A stretch of 10,721 bases of DNA from Collinsella sp. (GTDB lineage: Bacteria > Actinomycetota > Coriobacteriia > Coriobacteriales > Coriobacteriaceae), in contig DXMJ01000027.1 in the NCBI GenBank assembly GCA_019414265.1, positions 16,379-27,099 of the forward strand, given 5' to 3'. Both the position numbers and the translations under genes were made by a program. A model generated the notes under the pieces. The model was not told where the DNA came from and ran no database searches. It saw only the letters and a list, made by a program, of their open reading frames with translations. Of this stretch, positions 1 to 5,082 are shown in pieces (positions within the stretch are counted from its first letter, which is position 1; every line of letters begins with the position of its first letter).

Positions 1-54
1 CCTATGACGTTCTGATTCGTAGTCAGACCCTCTATCCAGCTGAGGTAACGCCGC
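1..54 (-). tRNA. tRNA-Arg (anticodon ACG), 3' part cut off by the window edge
   Basis: Read on the minus strand from 54, the sequence folds as a tRNA. It has a 7-nt acceptor 5' strand GCGGCGT, then TA, a D-stem CCTC/GAGG around loop AGCTGGATA, and a perfect 5-bp anticodon stem TCTGA/TCAGA around loop CTACGAA. Anticodon ACG reads Arg CGN codons. A 5-nt variable loop (ACGTC) and the 5' half of the T-stem (ATAGG) bring the gene to position 1, exactly 54 nt in. The T-loop, 3' acceptor strand and CCA lie outside the window. All visible parts have standard lengths, so this looks like an intact gene truncated only by the window. Confidence 0.93.
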
Positions 55-66
55 AGCGCAAGACAT

Positions 67-95
67 ATAAAACCACTTTAGTTAGTTGGAGTCAA
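67..95 (-). promoter_or_regulatory. Promoter of tRNA-Arg
   Basis: On the minus strand TTGACT (95-90) lies 17 nt upstream of TTTTAT (72-67). This resembles a sigma-70 type -35/-10 pair, 5/6 and 4/6 to consensus. Transcription would begin near position 60, about 6 nt before the mature 5' end of the tRNA, the usual leader length for a stable RNA gene. Confidence 0.7.
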
Positions 96-101
96 GCACA
101 A

Positions 102-119
102 TCTCAAACTTTTTTGAGA
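102..119 (-). terminator. Weak AT-rich hairpin after the 122-aa gene
   Basis: TCTCAAA (102-108) and TTTGAGA (113-119) form a perfect 7-bp stem with a 4-nt loop, 18 bp beyond the stop codon of the gene at 138-506. The stem is AT-rich and the following minus-strand bases (TTGTGC) are a poor U-tract, so any termination would be weak. It lies just upstream of the tRNA-Arg promoter, where insulation would make sense. Confidence 0.35.
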
Positions 120-137
120 ATATGTTCCTCACGCAGC

Positions 138-506
138 TCAGCATGCGCCAGCGTCCCCCATGCGATCAATCGGTTTTTCAACTACTTCGAACCCAGCACC
201 GAGCTCCCTCAAAAGCGAGCGCACCCGCCGGGCACAGTCATAATCGGCAAACGAGATGCTCAACATGCGCGCCACCTGGTTAGAAGTCCCAACTCCATAG
301 AACTGCCCAAGCGCCACAAGACCCTCGTGCGTCACAAAGGTCTCGACCACATGCGGCGATTCCTCAAAGCACCATTGGGTCAACGGACCCTCGCTCGTCT
401 GCCGCACCACCAAACCACCCATACCCGATGGCTCACATGTAACCAGTAGGTGCTCCCCACCTTCATCGCTCTCAAACAAAACTACCCGCTCGTCAAACAG
501 CTCCAT
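138..506 (-). CDS. Hypothetical protein, 122 aa
   Basis: I do not recognise this protein. The ATG at 506 has a good ribosome-binding site (AAAGGGG, 5 nt upstream), and the frame is free of stops for 122 codons with the GC-biased codon use of its neighbours, so it looks like a real gene. The protein is small, soluble and acidic, with no signal peptide or membrane segment. The first 65 residues look beta-rich (alternating hydrophobics such as RVVLF, HLLVT, GGLVV). The second half looks alpha/beta, with a helix around ARRVRSLLRELG followed by a strand FEVVE. Three or four scattered cysteines do not form an obvious metal-binding pair. It sits between tRNA-Arg and serS, transcribed alone in the same direction, with about 170 bp separating it from the serS stop codon and the serS terminator in between, so it probably has its own promoter. 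It is probably a lineage-restricted conserved protein. Confidence 0.75.
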   Translation of the reverse strand: MELFDERVVLFESDEGGEHLLVTCEPSGMGGLVVRQTSEGPLTQWCFEESPHVVETFVTHEGLVALGQFYGVGTSNQVARMLSISFADYDCARRVRSLLRELGAGFEVVEKPIDRMGDAGAC

Positions 507-626
507 CGCATCCCCTTTCTCTCGCTTCTATTTAACAAAAGCATAGCAGGTAGATGGCTGTATACAGAATGTTTGTTCGTGTGTTTTCTATTGAGCTGTC
601 CGCGCGATATGGTAAGGCTTTGCGCA

Positions 627-657
627 CAAAAAGGGCGCCCCGGAAAGGAGCGCCCTT
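627..657 (-). terminator. Rho-independent terminator of serS
   Basis: On the minus strand AAGGGCGC and GCGCCCTT (657-650 and 638-631) form a perfect 8-bp GC-rich stem around an 11-nt loop. It is followed by a run of T (complement of the A-run at 628-632). It begins 22 bp after the serS stop codon and ends serS transcription before the 122-aa gene. Confidence 0.85.
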
Positions 658-679
658 GCAAATCGCTTATGCAGGCAAC

Positions 680-1963
680 CTACGCGACCGGCTCGATCTT
701 CTCGAGGCCACCCATGTAGGGACGAAGAACCTCGGGGATCGTGATGGTGCCGTCGGCGTTCTGGTAGTTCTCCAGAATGGCGGCCATGGTGCGGCCAGCC
801 GGCAGACCGGAACCGTTGAGGGTGTGCAGGTAGCGCGAGCCCTTGAAGTTCTCGGGGTCGCGGTACTTGATGTTGGCGCGACGGGCCTGGAAGTCGCCGC
901 AGTTGGAGCAGGAGCTGATCTCCTTGTAGGCGTTATAGCTCGGCAGCCAGACCTCGATATCGTAGGTCTGACGGGCAGAGAAGCCCAGGTCGCCGGTGCA
1001 CAGGCTAATCACGCGATACGGAAGGCCCAGCTGCTGCAGCAGGAACTCGGCCTCGGCGGTCATGCTCTCGAGCTCCTCGTCGGACTCCTCCGGCTTGGCA
1101 AACTTGACCATCTCGACCTTGTCGAACTCGTGCTGGCGAATGATGCCGCGAGTGTCGCGACCAGCGGAGCCGGCCTCCTCGCGGAAGCAGGGGGTGAAGG
1201 CGGTGTAGCGACGCGGCAGGGTGTCGGCGTCGAGGACCTCGCCGGCGTGCAGGTTGGTAAGCACGACCTCGGCGGTGGGGATCAGGAAGTTATCGCCCGA
1301 GACGTGATAGGCGTCGTCCTCGAACTTGGGCAGCTGACCCGTGCCAAACATGGTCTGGCGCTTAACGACGATGGGCGGCCACCACTCCTTAAAGCCACGG
1401 CTGGTGTGCGTGTCGAGGAAGAAGTTGATGAGGGCGCGCTCCAGACGGGCGCCGGCGCCACCGAGAACGGTGAAGCGGCTGCCGGAGAGCTTGTTGCCGC
1501 GCTCGAAGTCGAGGATGTCGAGGTCGGTGCCCAGATCCCAGTGCGGCTTAAAGTCGAAGTCGAACTCGCGCGGGGTGCCCCAACGACGGCGCTCGATGTT
1601 CTCGTCCTCATCCTTGCCGTACGGCGTGGCCTCGCAAGGGATGTTGGGCAGGTGAGCCATGAAGTCGTACTGCTCCTGCTCGAGAGCGGTGCGGCGCTCG
1701 GCCAGACCGTCAATCTTCTCGTTGACGGCGCGCACGGCCTCCTTGGCGGCCTCGGCCTCGTCCTTCTTGCCCTCCTTCATCAGAGCGCCGATCTTCTTGG
1801 ACTCGGCATTACGCGTGGCCTGGAGCTCCTCGACCTCGGTAATGACGGCACGGCGCTCGTCGTCGAGCTCGAAGAACTTCTCTCGATCCCAAGACGTCTG
1901 GCGGTTGGCCATGGCGGTATCGATGGCATCGGGGTTCTCGCGAACAAACTTGATATCAAGCAT
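680..1963 (-). CDS. serS: Serine--tRNA ligase (SerS)
   Basis: Charges tRNA-Ser (and tRNA-Sec where present) with serine in the cytoplasm, using ATP. The 427-aa product has the bacterial SerRS layout. An N-terminal long helical hairpin (about residues 27-105, Glu/Lys/Arg/Ala-rich coiled coil) binds the long variable arm of tRNA-Ser, and a class II catalytic core follows. Visible core motifs are PTAEVVLT (229-236), motif 2 FREEAGSAGRDTRGIIRQHE (260-279, ATP-contacting arginines) and motif 3 NGSGLPAGRT (383-392). Length is normal for the family. A start 27 nt further upstream (1990) is open, but the ATG at 1963 follows GGAGGA at ideal spacing and gives the conserved MLDIKFVRENP beginning; the extra codons would simply encode that ribosome-binding site. 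Monocistronic: own terminator downstream and a divergent promoter region upstream. No T-box fits in the short leader. Confidence 0.97.
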   Translation of the reverse strand: MLDIKFVRENPDAIDTAMANRQTSWDREKFFELDDERRAVITEVEELQATRNAESKKIGALMKEGKKDEAEAAKEAVRAVNEKIDGLAERRTALEQEQYDFMAHLPNIPCEATPYGKDEDENIERRRWGTPREFDFDFKPHWDLGTDLDILDFERGNKLSGSRFTVLGGAGARLERALINFFLDTHTSRGFKEWWPPIVVKRQTMFGTGQLPKFEDDAYHVSGDNFLIPTAEVVLTNLHAGEVLDADTLPRRYTAFTPCFREEAGSAGRDTRGIIRQHEFDKVEMVKFAKPEESDEELESMTAEAEFLLQQLGLPYRVISLCTGDLGFSARQTYDIEVWLPSYNAYKEISSCSNCGDFQARRANIKYRDPENFKGSRYLHTLNGSGLPAGRTMAAILENYQNADGTITIPEVLRPYMGGLEKIEPVA

Positions 1964-1990
1964 TAGATCCTCCGGCGATATACATTCCAT

Positions 1991-2050
1991 TTAGGTTGCA
2001 ACCTTGTACATGTATGGGCAAGTATATACTTATGAGCGTTTACGACCCAA
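1991..2050. promoter_or_regulatory. Divergent promoter region between serS and the small membrane protein gene
   Basis: A perfect 12-bp palindrome AAGTATATACTT (2020-2031) contains TATACT on both strands, so one site can serve as -10 element in both directions. For serS, TTGGGT (2050-2045) is 18 nt upstream of the minus-strand TATACT (2026-2021). For the plus-strand gene, TTGTAC (2004-2009) is 15 nt upstream of TATACT (2025-2030), a short spacer. A second perfect 12-bp palindrome, AGGTTGCAACCT (1993-2004), lies in the serS leader. Promoter positions are inferred by eye. Confidence 0.5.
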
Positions 2051-2074
2051 CCCAACTACGCAAGAAGGCACCCA

Positions 2075-2248
2075 ATGGACGCAGTTTTTTCCTTTTTGTT
2101 TGGCACCCGCACCGGTTTTGCCATCCTTTTCGCCGGCGGCATCCTACTGTTTGCGATTCTTGCCTTTGTAATGGAGAAGCGCACCCATAAGATGTATGTC
2201 GACCGCGGCCCCAAGGACGAGGACGATCAAGACAGCTTCTGGGACTAA
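2075..2248 (+). CDS. Small single-pass membrane protein, 57 aa
   Basis: The only gene on the plus strand. The ATG at 2075 is preceded by AGAAGG with 6-nt spacing, and the frame runs 57 codons to TAA. Residues 1-12 are short and mildly polar, about 13-33 are one strongly hydrophobic helix (GFAILFAGGILLFAILAFVM), and then comes a basic patch MEKRTHK that should stay in the cytoplasm. The tail ends in an acidic, disordered-looking run (KDEDDQDSFWD). By the positive-inside rule the N-terminus faces outward and the acidic tail is cytosolic. There are no lipobox or catalytic residues. I recall similar short proteins in Collinsella-type genomes, possibly placed in a DUF (DUF6724 comes to mind, unverified). 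Function unknown; size and topology would fit a regulator or assembly partner of a larger membrane complex. It is divergent from serS, and its stop codon abuts the inverted repeat with a terminator. Confidence 0.82.
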   Translation: MDAVFSFLFGTRTGFAILFAGGILLFAILAFVMEKRTHKMYVDRGPKDEDDQDSFWD

Positions 2249-2402
2249 CCTGCCAAAAAGGGACTGGTTTATTTTGGTCGGTTTTATCTGGGCAAACGCA
2301 AGCGCCTCGCAACTGGAATTGAGCCAGTTGCGAGGCGCTTTTTGCTATAGAGATAAAACCGCAGGAAAACCTGCCAAAATAAACCTGTCCCTAAATGGCA
2401 GG
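2249..2402. repeat. Long imperfect inverted repeat (MITE/REP-like) filling the gap between convergent genes
   Basis: The left arm (2249-2290) and right arm (2351-2402) are inverted copies. Reading inward, the outer 29 positions match at 25: CCTGCC, five variable A/T bases, GGGAC, one mismatch, then the perfect 12-mer GGTTTATTTTGG. The arms match again perfectly over GGTTTTATCT after an extra 11 nt in the right arm. The perfect terminator hairpin 2300-2340 sits in the middle. The whole element starts directly after the stop codon of the small membrane gene and ends 2 bp before the proC stop. No ORF inside. Termini and palindromic design suggest a non-autonomous mobile or REP-like intergenic element; copy number in the genome cannot be judged from this window. 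Confidence 0.75.
2300..2343 (+). terminator. Strong hairpin terminator between convergent genes
   Basis: AAGCGCCTCGCAACTGG (2300-2316) and its exact complement (2324-2340) form a 17-bp perfect stem with a 7-nt loop, followed by TTTTT (2339-2343) on the plus strand. It ends transcription of the 57-aa gene. The same stem on the minus strand lies about 65 bp past proC but has a poor T-tract there, so it should work less well in that direction. Confidence 0.9.
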
Positions 2403-2404
2403 TT

Positions 2405-3175
2405 TTACTGGAGGGTGGCGTCGATGGCCTTGACCAGAGCGCTGCGCATGCCGGCGTCCTCGAGCGCGACGACGCCCTTGATGGTGGCGCCACCGGGTGA
2501 GCATACGGCATCCTTCATCGCCGCAGGATGCTGGCCAGTCGCAAGCTGTAGCTTTGCCGTGCCCAGCACCATCTGGCTCACAATGCGATAGGCATCGGCG
2601 CGCGGGATACCGTGCTTGACGGCCGCGTCGCCCAAGGCTTCAATCGCCATGGCGACAAATGCCGGTGCGCAACCGCCCACGGTACCGCCCACAAACAGCA
2701 GACTCGTGTCGAGCTCGACGACGGTGCCAAGCTTACCGAGCAGGTCGAGTACCACGGCACGCTGCTCGCCGTTGAGCGTAGAGGACTTCTCGCAGGCGAT
2801 GACGCCCTCGCCCACCGAAACCGGCGTGTTGGGCACCGTCGAGATGTGTGCGACACCCGGCAGGACCTGCTCCCACTTGGCGCTATCCCAGGTCCAGGCG
2901 ACCGAAAGGACAACCTTGTCGGCAAGAGTGTCCTTAAGCGGAGCGAAGACCTTCTCGATCATGTACGGCTTGACCGCAGCAACCACGATATCGGATGCGG
3001 CGACAACCTCCGCCGCATCACGACAGGCAACCATCCCACGCGTCTCACAACGCTCAACCAAGGCATCGTAGTGGCCCGCGCAGGCGCATATATCGCTCGC
3101 AGCCACACCGGCGGCGATCCAGCCATCGGCCATAGCGCTCGCCATATTGCCAAAACCGACAAATCCAATCTTCAT
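2405..3175 (-). CDS. proC: Pyrroline-5-carboxylate reductase (ProC)
   Basis: Last step of proline synthesis: reduces 1-pyrroline-5-carboxylate to proline with NAD(P)H in the cytoplasm. The 256-aa protein has an N-terminal Rossmann fold with the nucleotide loop GFVGFGNMASA (4-14), VKP at 68-70, VPNTP at 114-118, and the family signature near KDAVCSPGGATIKG (221-234) in the helical dimerisation domain. Length is slightly short (E. coli ProC about 269 aa). Odd points: the usual S-G-S-x-P-A-Y before the C-terminal helices reads GGCAPAF (167-173), the usual SPGGTT reads SPGGAT, and the segment SVAWTWDSAKWEQ (91-103) replaces the common S-x-A-A-G-I stretch. The protein is nevertheless full length with the fold intact. 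The ATG at 3175 has GAGAGGA about 9 nt upstream. It lies 73 bp after rlmH with no terminator between, so probably at the end of the SPFH-rlmH transcript. Confidence 0.92.
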   Translation of the reverse strand: MKIGFVGFGNMASAMADGWIAAGVAASDICACAGHYDALVERCETRGMVACRDAAEVVAASDIVVAAVKPYMIEKVFAPLKDTLADKVVLSVAWTWDSAKWEQVLPGVAHISTVPNTPVSVGEGVIACEKSSTLNGEQRAVVLDLLGKLGTVVELDTSLLFVGGTVGGCAPAFVAMAIEALGDAAVKHGIPRADAYRIVSQMVLGTAKLQLATGQHPAAMKDAVCSPGGATIKGVVALEDAGMRSALVKAIDATLQ

Positions 3176-3248
3176 ATCTCATAGTCCTCTCAGACACGCT
3201 CTTCAAAACGAAGGCTATTGTCCCACGGCATTGTTTCGTATTGCCGAC

Positions 3249-3719
3249 CTATTTGTGATACGGCTCGCCACGGCTGATCTTGCAGGCGCGGTAGATTTGC
3301 TCCAGCAGCACCACGCGCGCCAAGTTGTGCGGCAAGGTAATACGTCCAAAGCTGAGCATCTCGTCGGCTCGTGTGCGCACGTCATCGCTCACGCCGTCCG
3401 ATCCACCAATCACAAAGGCGATGTCGCTGTTACCACGCAGCATAAGATCGTCGAGCCGCGCCGAAAGCTCCTCGCTCGAGCGCTCTTTGCCCTCAATGGC
3501 AAGCAGGATCACATGCGCTCGAGGCGGCAGGGCTGCAAGAATCGCCGCACCCTCCTTGTCGCGTGCGGCATCCACGCCGCCCGCCTTAGCCGGGTCGATA
3601 TCGGCCACCTCGCGGATATCCACCTTGGCATAGGCACCTAGGCGCTTGGTGTACTCAGCGCACGCGTCCTTCCAAAAGCGCTCCTTGAGCTTACCGACGC
3701 AAACGACGGTGTATTTCAC
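3249..3719 (-). CDS. rlmH: 23S rRNA (pseudouridine1915-N3)-methyltransferase RlmH
   Basis: Methylates pseudouridine 1915 in helix 69 of 23S rRNA at the subunit interface, using S-adenosylmethionine and acting on assembled 70S ribosomes. At 156 aa it has the typical size of this small SPOUT-fold (trefoil knot) enzyme. Family blocks are visible: AIEGKERSSEEL (74-85), FVIGGSDG (102-109, SAM-binding loop), LSFGRITLPHNLARVVLLEQ (122-141) and the terminal GEPYHK (151-156). The start is GTG at 3719, chosen because it gives MKYTVVCVGKLKE, the usual N-terminus, and because AAGGAG lies 9 nt upstream. That ribosome-binding site is formed by the last codons of the upstream SPFH gene (6 bp away), so the two are very likely translationally coupled. 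Confidence 0.97.
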   Translation of the reverse strand: MKYTVVCVGKLKERFWKDACAEYTKRLGAYAKVDIREVADIDPAKAGGVDAARDKEGAAILAALPPRAHVILLAIEGKERSSEELSARLDDLMLRGNSDIAFVIGGSDGVSDDVRTRADEMLSFGRITLPHNLARVVLLEQIYRACKISRGEPYHK

Positions 3720-3725
3720 GCGCGT

Positions 3726-4664
3726 CTACTCCTTCGAATCGTTTTGAACTTTGCTGGCGGTCAGCATCTGCTCGAACATCGAGGCCGACTGCGAGAAATC
3801 GCTCGGCAGTACGACCGTCGATGTTTTACCCGTGCGAGCGAACTCTGTCATCATCTCGGACCACTGCGTAAACATGAACAGCTGGTTGGCCTCGTCGTTA
3901 CCGACACCCGTCTCCTGGATGATCTCGAGCGAATCCTTGATGCCCAGCGCGATGGCCTTGCGCTGGTTGGCGATGCCTTCGCCCGCCTTTTCCATCGCCT
4001 CGGCCTCGGCGGTCGCCTCGGTGACGCGCTTGATGCGGTCGGCCTCGGCGAGCTCCTGCGCAGCAGCGCGCTTTCGCTGGGCAGCATTGATGTCGTTCAT
4101 GGAGTTCTCGACCTCGGTCGGCAGCGCGATCTTGGTGATGAGTGTCGACACGAGGGTAAAGCCGTAGGCAGCCATCTGCTCGGACACGGTGGCATTAACG
4201 TCCTTGGCGATGTCATCCTTCTTGGCAAAGACCTCATCGAGCGTATAGACAGGGATGGAAGAGCGCAGGGCGTCGGTGATGAAATCACGCATCTGGTCGA
4301 CGGGCTCCTGCAGCATGTAGTAGCTCTTGTAGATGCCCGAATCTGCCGGGCCGGCGCCCATGTCATAGCTCACGTGGTACTGAGCAGAGACCTCAAGGCC
4401 GATGGTCACGTTGTCCTGGGTCTTAACGTCGATGCCAAAACCGTTTTTCATGGTGCGCAGACTCACCGTGGCGGCCTTGCGGTCGATCACGGGCACCTTC
4501 ATGTGGAAGCCCGCGTTGACGATGCGATTGAACTTGCCCAGACGCTCGATGATCACGGCATGCTGCTGTTCAACGACATAGCAGGCGTTGGGGAGCAGCA
4601 GCAACAGAATGATGATGGGAATCAAAAGGCTGGTAAGGGCGGCGATGATACCGGAAAACAGCAT
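3726..4664 (-). CDS. SPFH/band-7 (stomatin-like) membrane protein
   Basis: A 312-aa member of the stomatin/prohibitin/flotillin/HflK-C family; relatives form large oligomeric rings in membranes and act with membrane proteases or in microdomains. A hydrophobic N-terminal anchor (about residues 4-25, Ile/Leu-rich) is followed by the SPFH domain (about 28-200: VEQQHAVIIERLGKF, then FHMKVPVIDR near 53-62, and the VKTQDNVTI block at 80-88). A charged Ala/Glu/Lys/Arg helix (about 195-245, AEAEAMEKAGEG) forms the coiled-coil stalk. The C-terminus has a short hydrophobic/polar part (FMFTQWSEMMTEFA). No protease domain. An in-frame GTG at 4685 is possible, but the ATG at 4664 follows GAGGAG at good spacing and starts just before the membrane anchor. 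No NfeD-type partner gene is next to it, unlike many SPFH operons; instead rlmH follows after 6 bp. Exact subfamily (YbbK/QmcA-like or eoslipin-like) is uncertain. Confidence 0.93.
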   Translation of the reverse strand: MLFSGIIAALTSLLIPIIILLLLLPNACYVVEQQHAVIIERLGKFNRIVNAGFHMKVPVIDRKAATVSLRTMKNGFGIDVKTQDNVTIGLEVSAQYHVSYDMGAGPADSGIYKSYYMLQEPVDQMRDFITDALRSSIPVYTLDEVFAKKDDIAKDVNATVSEQMAAYGFTLVSTLITKIALPTEVENSMNDINAAQRKRAAAQELAEADRIKRVTEATAEAEAMEKAGEGIANQRKAIALGIKDSLEIIQETGVGNDEANQLFMFTQWSEMMTEFARTGKTSTVVLPSDFSQSASMFEQMLTASKVQNDSKE

Positions 4665-4721
4665 GGTCTCTCCTCTGATAGGCACACGTTGGCATTAGGA
4701 TACCCGTCCAAGGAGATCGTG

Positions 4722-4781
4722 CATAACAAAAAAGCTCCCATTGCTGGGGGCTCTTTCATTTAATGGTGCGGGCGAAAGGAC
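4722..4781 (-). repeat. Left copy of duplicated tRNA-Leu tail plus terminator
   Basis: Matches 4911-4970 at 57 of 60 bases. Reading the minus strand it contains the last 18 nt of the tRNA-Leu gene (T-stem end, acceptor strand CGCCCGC, A, CCA; 4781-4764), a short spacer and the terminator hairpin. The rest of a tRNA is absent here, so this is a tail fragment and not a second gene. Two of the three differences are in the tRNA-terminator spacer and one is in the hairpin stem. Confidence 0.9.
4728..4752 (-). terminator. Duplicated terminator with one stem mismatch
   Basis: Same hairpin as at 4917-4941: AGCTCCCA (4733-4740) against TGGGGGCT (4745-4752), loop TTGC, minus-strand T-run from the A-run at 4728-4733. 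One C-A mismatch in the 8-bp stem weakens it. It would act as a second stop for tRNA-Leu transcripts, 64 bp before the SPFH start codon. Confidence 0.65.
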
Positions 4782-4910
4782 GTCCGCGTATCCGCTTCGC
4801 GGATCCGCACCGGCTTCGCCCGCCTGCCGGCGGACTCGCCAGCTCGCTAAAAACGCTCCGCGTTTTCTTGACGCTCGCTCCTTCACAGGTTCAAGTCCCT
4901 GCGATGGGCC
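4782..4910. repeat. GC-rich, hairpin-rich 129-bp segment between the two tail copies
   Basis: Non-coding as far as can be seen. It contains several small hairpins: ATCCGC/GCGGAT with loop TTC (4790-4804), GTCCGC (4782-4787) pairing with GCGGAC (4830-4835), and AAAACGC/GCGTTTT with loop TCC (4850-4866). The last is flanked by direct repeats of GCTCGCT (4842-4848 and 4873-4879). At its right end AGGTTCAAGTCC (4887-4898) is an exact inverted copy of the T-arm core of tRNA-Leu (4967-4978). The minus strand is open in one frame through it, but that frame runs through the tRNA and both terminators and is not a gene. I believe similar segments occur near tRNA genes in Collinsella genomes, but this is recall only. 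Confidence 0.6.
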
Positions 4911-4970
4911 CATAACAAAAAAGCTCCCATTGCTGGGAGCTCTTTCAATCAATGGTGCGGGCGAAAGGAC
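4911..4970 (-). repeat. Right copy of the tRNA-Leu tail plus terminator (resident copy)
   Basis: This is the true 3' end of the tRNA-Leu gene together with its terminator. The direct repeat to 4722-4781 stops inside the T-arm on the tRNA side and at CATAAC just past the T-run on the other side. The two copies start 189 bp apart. Confidence 0.9.
4917..4941 (-). terminator. Terminator of tRNA-Leu
   Basis: On the minus strand AGCTCCCA/TGGGAGCT (4941-4934 and 4929-4922) form a perfect 8-bp stem with loop GCAA, followed by TTTTTT (A-run 4917-4922). It begins 11 bp after the encoded CCA end of tRNA-Leu. Confidence 0.9.
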
Positions 4971-5039
4971 TTGAACCTTCATGGGGTTGCCCCCATACGG
5001 ACCTGAACCGTACGCGTCTGCCAATTCCGCCACGCCCGC
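4953..5039 (-). tRNA. tRNA-Leu (anticodon CAG)
   Basis: Full 87-nt class II tRNA on the minus strand. The acceptor stem GCGGGCG (5039-5033) pairs with CGCCCGC (4963-4957), followed by discriminator A and an encoded CCA (4955-4953). The anticodon stem TACGG/CCGTA encloses loop TTCAGGT, giving anticodon CAG for CUG codons. The long variable arm has a GGGG/CCCC stem, and the T-arm has GGTTCAAGTCC. It carries its own promoter and terminator, although tatD upstream could read into it. Confidence 0.97.
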
Positions 5040-5050
5040 GTGCAGGAATT

Positions 5051-5079
5051 AGAATAACGGAGCGCCACCGCGAACGCAA
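5051..5079 (-). promoter_or_regulatory. Promoter of tRNA-Leu
   Basis: Minus strand TTGCGT (5079-5074), 17-nt spacer, TATTCT (5056-5051). Transcription would start near 5044, about 5 nt before the mature tRNA 5' end. It sits in the 43-bp gap after tatD, which shows no convincing terminator of its own. Confidence 0.6.
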
Positions 5080-5082
5080 GAA

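Noticed and set aside
554..1966. Long plus-strand open frame of about 470 codons opposite serS
   Set aside because: Lies antisense to a strongly supported serS; repetitive Leu/Val/Gly/Ala composition typical of a GC-rich antisense shadow.
1996..2190. Plus-strand frame of 64 codons overlapping the 57-aa gene
   Set aside because: Different frame, no good ribosome-binding site, Cys/His/Arg/Pro-rich translation; the frame starting at 2075 has the site and a coherent membrane helix.
4764..4781. Second tRNA gene at the left tail copy
   Set aside because: Only the last 18 nt of a tRNA are present; the upstream sequence is unrelated to tRNA-Leu.
4870..4913. Possible plus-strand tRNA 3' end (T-loop-like TTCAAGT followed by GGGCCCA)
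   Set aside because: No matching 5' half, D-arm or anticodon arm, and the T-stem has a mismatch; treated as part of the mosaic repeat.
4695..5033. Minus-strand open frame of 112 codons through the tRNA-Leu region
   Set aside because: It runs through a complete tRNA, two terminators and the repeat, so it cannot be a normal protein gene.
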